A DNA stretch of 64,000 bases. Origin: Mycobacterium gastri (GTDB lineage Bacteria > Actinomycetota > Actinomycetes > Mycobacteriales > Mycobacteriaceae). The stretch spans positions 1 through 64,000 of the forward strand of contig NZ_LQOX01000143.1 of NCBI RefSeq assembly GCF_002102175.1, written 5' to 3'. Of this stretch, positions 60,330 to 64,000 are shown one piece after another (the stretch's first letter is position 1; each line of letters starts with the position of its first letter). The position numbers and the translations under genes are program-made. The notes beneath the pieces were generated by a model. The model was not told the origin of the DNA, searched no databases, and was given only the letters and a program-made list of their open reading frames with translations.

Positions 60330-61929
60330 AGATGACCGCACCCCGATGCACGGTTTGACGACAGCGCGGCAACGCGTCCTGCGGACCCAGCCGAGGTAGC
60401 GCCGGCACCCGGGACCGCGGATCGGTAGACCAACGCTGAACGGCGTCACGCGGCGCACTGACGTCCAGAACATTGACGTCGTCCCACACGGCGTACGAGG
60501 CCGGCGCGCCCGGCACCAAGGTGCCGGTCTGCCCATCGCGGACACCGCCGGCCCGCCATCCCCCGCGGGTTGCCGCGGCGAACGCCGCCCGCGCCGACAC
60601 GGCGCTGCCCGGGGTGCGGTGGTTGACCGCCGCAGCCACGCTCGCCCACGGGTCGAAGCCGGTTACCGGCGCGTCGGAACCAAGGGCGAGTGGCACGCCT
60701 TGGGATGCTAACAGCGCAAGCGGGTTGAGCCGGCACCCTCGATCCCGCCCGAGGCGCTGGGCGTACATCCCGTCGACGCCGCCCCAGAGTGCGTCGAAAT
60801 TGGGCTGCACGCTGGCGATGACACCCCAGGTGCCCAACTTGGCGGCCTGATCGGCAGTGACCATCTCCACGTGCTCCAGACGGTGTCCGCACCGGGCGAC
60901 CGCGACCACGCCGAGGTCCTGCACGACCCGTTCGAAGGCTGCGACGACCGCCGACACGGCGGCATCGCCGATGACGTGGAAACCGGCGGTCACCTGCGCG
61001 GCGGTGCACGCCCGCAGATGCGCTTCGATGGCGTCTGAGTCGAGGTGACAGGTTCCGGTGCAGCCGGGCGCGTCCGCGTACGGCTCATCCAGCCAGGCGG
61101 TGCGCGACCCGAGTGCGCCGTCGACGAAAAGGTCACCGGCCAACCCGTGGGCTCCGGTCTGCTCGATCAACCTTCGGGCCTGGGTCGGTGTGGTCACTGC
61201 CTCACCCCAGTAACCGATCACTTCGACGCCCTGTCGGAGAGAGCGCAGCGCCAGCCAGTCGTCGAGCCCGCCGATTTGCGGGCCGGCGCACTCGTGCACG
61301 GCGACGACGCCGGACGCGGCCAGGGCCTGCATCGCCGCGGCCCGGGCTTCGGCCAGCTGCGCGTCGGTCAGCAGGTCGCGGGCCGCGGCCCGGACCAGGT
61401 GGTGAGCATCCCCGGTCAACGGCTGCTGTGCGGCGAAACCCGCGGTGGCCGGTAGTTCGGGGACCAACCGCCGCAACGCCGACGAGGCCAGCGCCGAATG
61501 CACGTCCACCCGGGCCAGGTAGGCGGGCCGACCGTCGAGCACGGCGTCCAGGTCCGCGGTGCTGGGCGCGGTTTTTTCGGGCCAGGCCGACTCGTCCCAG
61601 CCGTGTCCCCAGACCGGCCGGCCGGGGTGCGCCGCGGCGTAGTCGCCAACCATGCGCAGGCATTGCGCGCGTGAGGTCGCGGAACGCACGTCCAGCCCGC
61701 TGAGCGTCAGACCGGTCGCGCTCAGGTGGATGTGGCTGTCCACGAATCCGGGCGCGACGAATGCGCCATCGAGGTCCTGAACTTCGACATCCGGGAACTG
61801 GTCGCGCGCGACATCGTCGCTGCCCAGCCACGCGACGATGTCGCCGCGCACCACCATGGCGGTGGCGTCGGGGTGGGTCGGGCTGTAGATCCGGCCGTTG
61901 ACCAGCAGCTTGGAGGGAATCTGCGTCAC
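60322..61929 (-). CDS. Metal-dependent amidohydrolase, Rv2052c homologue
   Basis: A 535-residue enzyme of the amidohydrolase-3 (YtcJ-like) family. FVAPGFVDSHIHLSATG carries the HxH metal motif. Later ligands appear in GFHVIGDAAVSAV, CGHRLEHVEMV and ALGSDAPVTGFDPW (final aspartate). The fold is a TIM barrel with one or two zinc ions hydrolysing C-N bonds; the substrate is unknown. It is the first gene of the amidohydrolase-lnt-ppm1 series. The size equals that recalled for Rv2052c. No signal peptide is present. Confidence 0.88.
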   Translation of the reverse strand: MTQIPSKLLVNGRIYSPTHPDATAMVVRGDIVAWLGSDDVARDQFPDVEVQDLDGAFVAPGFVDSHIHLSATGLTLSGLDVRSATSRAQCLRMVGDYAAAHPGRPVWGHGWDESAWPEKTAPSTADLDAVLDGRPAYLARVDVHSALASSALRRLVPELPATAGFAAQQPLTGDAHHLVRAAARDLLTDAQLAEARAAAMQALAASGVVAVHECAGPQIGGLDDWLALRSLRQGVEVIGYWGEAVTTPTQARRLIEQTGAHGLAGDLFVDGALGSRTAWLDEPYADAPGCTGTCHLDSDAIEAHLRACTAAQVTAGFHVIGDAAVSAVVAAFERVVQDLGVVAVARCGHRLEHVEMVTADQAAKLGTWGVIASVQPNFDALWGGVDGMYAQRLGRDRGCRLNPLALLASQGVPLALGSDAPVTGFDPWASVAAAVNHRTPGSAVSARAAFAAATRGGWRAGGVRDGQTGTLVPGAPASYAVWDDVNVLDVSAPRDAVQRWSTDPRSRVPALPRLGPQDALPRCRQTVHRGAVIYG

Positions 61930-61980
61930 ACCGCAAAACTACGTGGGAAGTCCAACACCTAGTTCTGTCCTAGCTCTGTC

Positions 61981-62511
61981 CTAGGTCCAGGTCGGGGCTT
62001 GGTCGGGAATGCGAGCCTGCGGCAAGGTCGGTGGTTCTCCGTCGATGACGTCGATGACCTCGCCATCGATGAAGTCACGCTGATCGGGTTGCTCGCGGCG
62101 GGTGAACGCGCCGGCCATGCCGGCGGCCGCGGTCGCCGTCAACGGCACCCGCCGCAGGATCCCGCGCAGCGCGATCGCGGTCAGCCCGGGGCCGGCGGCC
62201 GCCCGGATCGGCGGCGCCAGCAGCAACAACCCCACAGCGGTGCTGACCAGCCCGGGAACCAGGACCAAACCGGTGGCGACGGCAACCAGGGCGCCGTCGC
62301 TCAACGCGCGGTGCGGTTCCTGCACGCCGGACCGCAACTGCATGAGGTGCCGCCCGAGCTGCCACCCGCCCATCGGAGCCCACAGGACCAACCCGAGGAC
62401 GAAGGTGGCCAGCAGCACCACCAGGGCCCAGCCGAACCCGATGGCCGCCGCCAATCCGATGAAGGCCATGAGCTCGACGACGGCGTAAACGAGAAGCAGC
62501 CGACCTAGCAT
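61981..62511 (-). CDS. fxsA: FxsA-family membrane protein
   Basis: A 176-residue membrane protein with two to three hydrophobic segments near the N-terminus (LLLVYAVVELMAFIGLAAAI, ALVVLLATFVLGLVLWAPMG) and another in LVLVPGLVSTAVGLLLLAPP, the FxsA family pattern. E. coli FxsA relieves exclusion of phage T7 by F plasmid when overproduced; the role in mycobacteria is unknown. The ATG at 62511 gives the family N-terminus. It is divergent from the dienelactone hydrolase gene, as Rv2053c and Rv2054 are. Confidence 0.88.
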   Translation of the reverse strand: MLGRLLLVYAVVELMAFIGLAAAIGFGWALVVLLATFVLGLVLWAPMGGWQLGRHLMQLRSGVQEPHRALSDGALVAVATGLVLVPGLVSTAVGLLLLAPPIRAAAGPGLTAIALRGILRRVPLTATAAAGMAGAFTRREQPDQRDFIDGEVIDVIDGEPPTLPQARIPDQAPTWT

Positions 62512-62583
62512 GTGATGCCAACGTCTGCGGGCGGCGCCCGAGTTCCGCAAGCGGTCGCGTCACGGCTGCAGTTAGATGACGCT

Positions 62584-63294
62584 ATGACCACGATCGACAT
62601 CGACACCCCGGCCGGACCGATCGACGCGCTGCTGAGCGTTCCCGCAGGAGAAGGTCCGTGGCCGGGCGTGGTCGTCGTACATGACGCGGTCGGGTATGCC
62701 CCGGACAACGAGTCGATTTCCCAGCGCATCGCCCAAGCGGGTTATGTGGCGCTGACCCCGAATATGTACGCCCGCGGCGGCCGCGCCCGGTGTATCACCC
62801 GAGTCTTTCGCGAGCTGCTGACCAAACGCGGTCGTGCCCTCGACGACATTCTGGCTGCCCGTGATCACCTGCTGGCCATGGCCGAATGTTCCGGCCAGGT
62901 GGGCATCGCGGGCTTCTGCATGGGTGGCGGGTTCGCGCTCATTTTGTCGCCCAGAGGCTTTGGCGCCTCGGCGCCGTTCTACGGCACACCGCTGCCCCGC
63001 CATCTCAGCGAGACCCTCGAAGGGGCATGCCCGATCGTCGCGAGTTTCGGCGGCCGGGACCCGCTGGGGGTGGGCGCTGCCGACCGATTGCGCACCGTCA
63101 TCCAGGCAAAAAGGATCACCGCGGACATCAAGGTCTATCCGGGGGCCGGGCACAGCTTCGCCAACAAACTTCCCGGTCAACCGCTGATTCGGGTTGCGGG
63201 ATTCGGCTACAACGAGACCGCGACCGAAGATGCGTGGCGCCGGGTGTTTGCGTTCTTCGGCGAGCACCTGAGTAGCGGAGCCGACGGGCAGTGA
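62584..63294 (+). CDS. Dienelactone hydrolase family protein, Rv2054 homologue
   Basis: A 236-residue alpha/beta hydrolase. The nucleophile elbow is GIAGFCMGGGFAL with catalytic cysteine, the acid follows in SFGGRDPLG, and the histidine lies in GAGHSFAN. This Cys-Asp-His triad is characteristic of dienelactone hydrolases, which open lactone rings in aromatic degradation, although many family members act on other esters. ATG at 62584 lies 72 bases from the divergent fxsA start. The next gene begins ten bases after its stop and is probably in the same transcript. Confidence 0.9.
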   Translation: MTTIDIDTPAGPIDALLSVPAGEGPWPGVVVVHDAVGYAPDNESISQRIAQAGYVALTPNMYARGGRARCITRVFRELLTKRGRALDDILAARDHLLAMAECSGQVGIAGFCMGGGFALILSPRGFGASAPFYGTPLPRHLSETLEGACPIVASFGGRDPLGVGAADRLRTVIQAKRITADIKVYPGAGHSFANKLPGQPLIRVAGFGYNETATEDAWRRVFAFFGEHLSSGADGQ

Positions 63295-63304
63295 GGACCC
63301 GACG

Positions 63305-63883
63305 ATGCATGCTGGGCTGAAGAGCGCATCCACGGTATTCGCGGTGTTGGGGGTTCTGGCCGGAACGGGTGTGCTGACGCGTGGCGCGCCGGCGTCGGCC
63401 CCGACGTCCACGCTCGTGACGGGTATCGCAACCACCGAGGCTGCCGCTGAGCCGTTTACCCCGACCGAACAGCAGATTGTCCGGCTTTTGCCGCCTGGCT
63501 ACTCGGCCGGTTCGTGCACGCGAGCCACCAACCCGTTTCCTGCTGCCATCGCCAGCCTGGACTGCACCGACGACCGGCAGTCAGACACGCCTGACTATGC
63601 CCGCTTCACGCTGTACGACAATGTCGACTCGTTGACCGCCGATTTCTATGCGACCGCCGAAAGCATGGCGGTGTCACCGTGTCCCGGGGGCAACGCCTCG
63701 CCCGGCAACTGGACTTACGGATCGAGCCCCGGCGGTGCCGGCGGCAAGATCGTGTGCGGCAGCATCGAGGACCGTGCTGATCTCGCCTGGACCCGCGACG
63801 CCCAGCTGCTGCTGGCCACGGTCAACGGCGGAGGCAGCCTCAACGACCTGTACCGGTGGTGGTTGCGCTATGGCGGCTCTTGA
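63305..63883 (+). CDS. Secreted protein of unknown function with four cysteines
   Basis: A 192-residue exported protein. The N-terminus (about residues 1-31) is a signal peptide ending near GAPASAP, with no lipobox. The mature part starts with a threonine- and alanine-rich linker, then LLPPGYSAGSCTRATNPFPA and a domain with four cysteines likely forming two disulfides. Similar LLP-x-GY domains occur in other mycobacterial exported proteins as I recall them, with no known activity. GAGGA precedes the ATG. It follows the hydrolase gene by ten bases. Confidence 0.75.
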   Translation: MHAGLKSASTVFAVLGVLAGTGVLTRGAPASAPTSTLVTGIATTEAAAEPFTPTEQQIVRLLPPGYSAGSCTRATNPFPAAIASLDCTDDRQSDTPDYARFTLYDNVDSLTADFYATAESMAVSPCPGGNASPGNWTYGSSPGGAGGKIVCGSIEDRADLAWTRDAQLLLATVNGGGSLNDLYRWWLRYGGS

Positions 63884-63900
63884 GCTCCCGTCGGCGGTGA

Positions 63901-64000
63901 CTAGGCGCCAGCCACTCTGAGCTCCAGTCCGACGTTGTTTTCCATGCCGCCGCGCAGCTTGCTGACAAAGTTGAAGACCTTGCCGAGGATGCCGTACCGC
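63901..64000 (-). CDS. C-terminal end of a gene running off the window
   Basis: The last 33 codons of a minus-strand gene: YGILGKVFNFVSKLRGGMEN then NVGLELRVAGA and a TAG stop. It is convergent with the secreted-protein gene. Too little is present to name a family. Confidence 0.5.
   Translation of the reverse strand, partial: RYGILGKVFNFVSKLRGGMENNVGLELRVAGA

Noticed and set aside
1..64000. CRISPR arrays, tRNA or rRNA genes, complete prophage
   Set aside because: No regularly spaced repeats, cloverleaf-like sequences, rRNA stretches or integrase genes were recognised; only an IS256-family fragment and a REP13E12 fragment are present.

Overview
The window comes from a slow-growing, non-tuberculous Mycobacterium. 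It is GC-rich and carries a PPE protein with MPTR-type repeats, a two-module Pks12 mycoketide synthase, RbpA, an 18 kDa-antigen-type Hsp20 (known from M. leprae, not from M. tuberculosis) and a REP13E12 remnant. From memory of the H37Rv map, gene order from about 20.2 to 63.3 kb follows Rv2036 to Rv2054: DinB-like protein, patatin, sugar ABC transporter, NTF2-like protein, pncA, lipT, lppI, Rv2047c, pks12, Rv2049c, rbpA, lnt/ppm1, Rv2052c, fxsA, dienelactone hydrolase. An Rv2000-Rv2001 pair lies at 4.4-6.6 kb. Assignments rest on reading translated sequence; no database search was run.

Layout. 0-4.4 kb: accessory DNA with a toxin-antitoxin pair, a PPE gene, a TetR regulator and decayed gene fragments. 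4.4-15.3 kb: a flavoprotein and thioesterase pair, a membrane acyltransferase, then a stress island with three tandem-domain universal stress proteins, hsp18 with a divergent MerR regulator, a folE remnant and a cold-shock protein. 14.4-18.8 kb: seven co-directional genes encoding an OsmC-like protein, cyanase, an acyl-CoA-dehydrogenase-fold protein, an ECF sigma factor, its likely anti-sigma factor, a flavin reductase and an FNT channel. 19-26.1 kb: a DUF3097 protein, a DinB-fold protein, patatin and a sugar ABC importer. 26.3-32.5 kb: a block apparently absent from the M. tuberculosis order, with an MFS exporter and XRE regulator, an IS256-family remnant, and a diiron protein with its ferredoxin-type reductase and a TetR regulator. 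32.5-39.1 kb: pncA and lipT neighbourhood, with a large kinase-like protein between them. 39.3-41.1 kb: an organomercury module (broken MerR, thioredoxin-like protein, MerB-like protein) abutting a truncated REP13E12 repeat. 41.2-56.3 kb: Rv2047c homologue and pks12. 56.6-64 kb: rbpA, separate lnt and ppm1 genes, amidohydrolase, fxsA, dienelactone hydrolase and a secreted protein.

How the genes work together. Pks12 makes the mycoketide chain of mannosyl-phosphomycoketide. Ppm1 makes polyprenol-phosphate-mannose and Lnt acylates lipoproteins, and the window encodes several lipoproteins. The USP, Hsp20 and cold-shock genes resemble a dormancy or stress regulon. The most promising possibly undescribed system is the seven-gene cyanase and flavin-oxygenase operon with its own sigma/anti-sigma switch at 14,378-18,824. 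The diiron oxygenase pair at 29,276-31,694 comes next.
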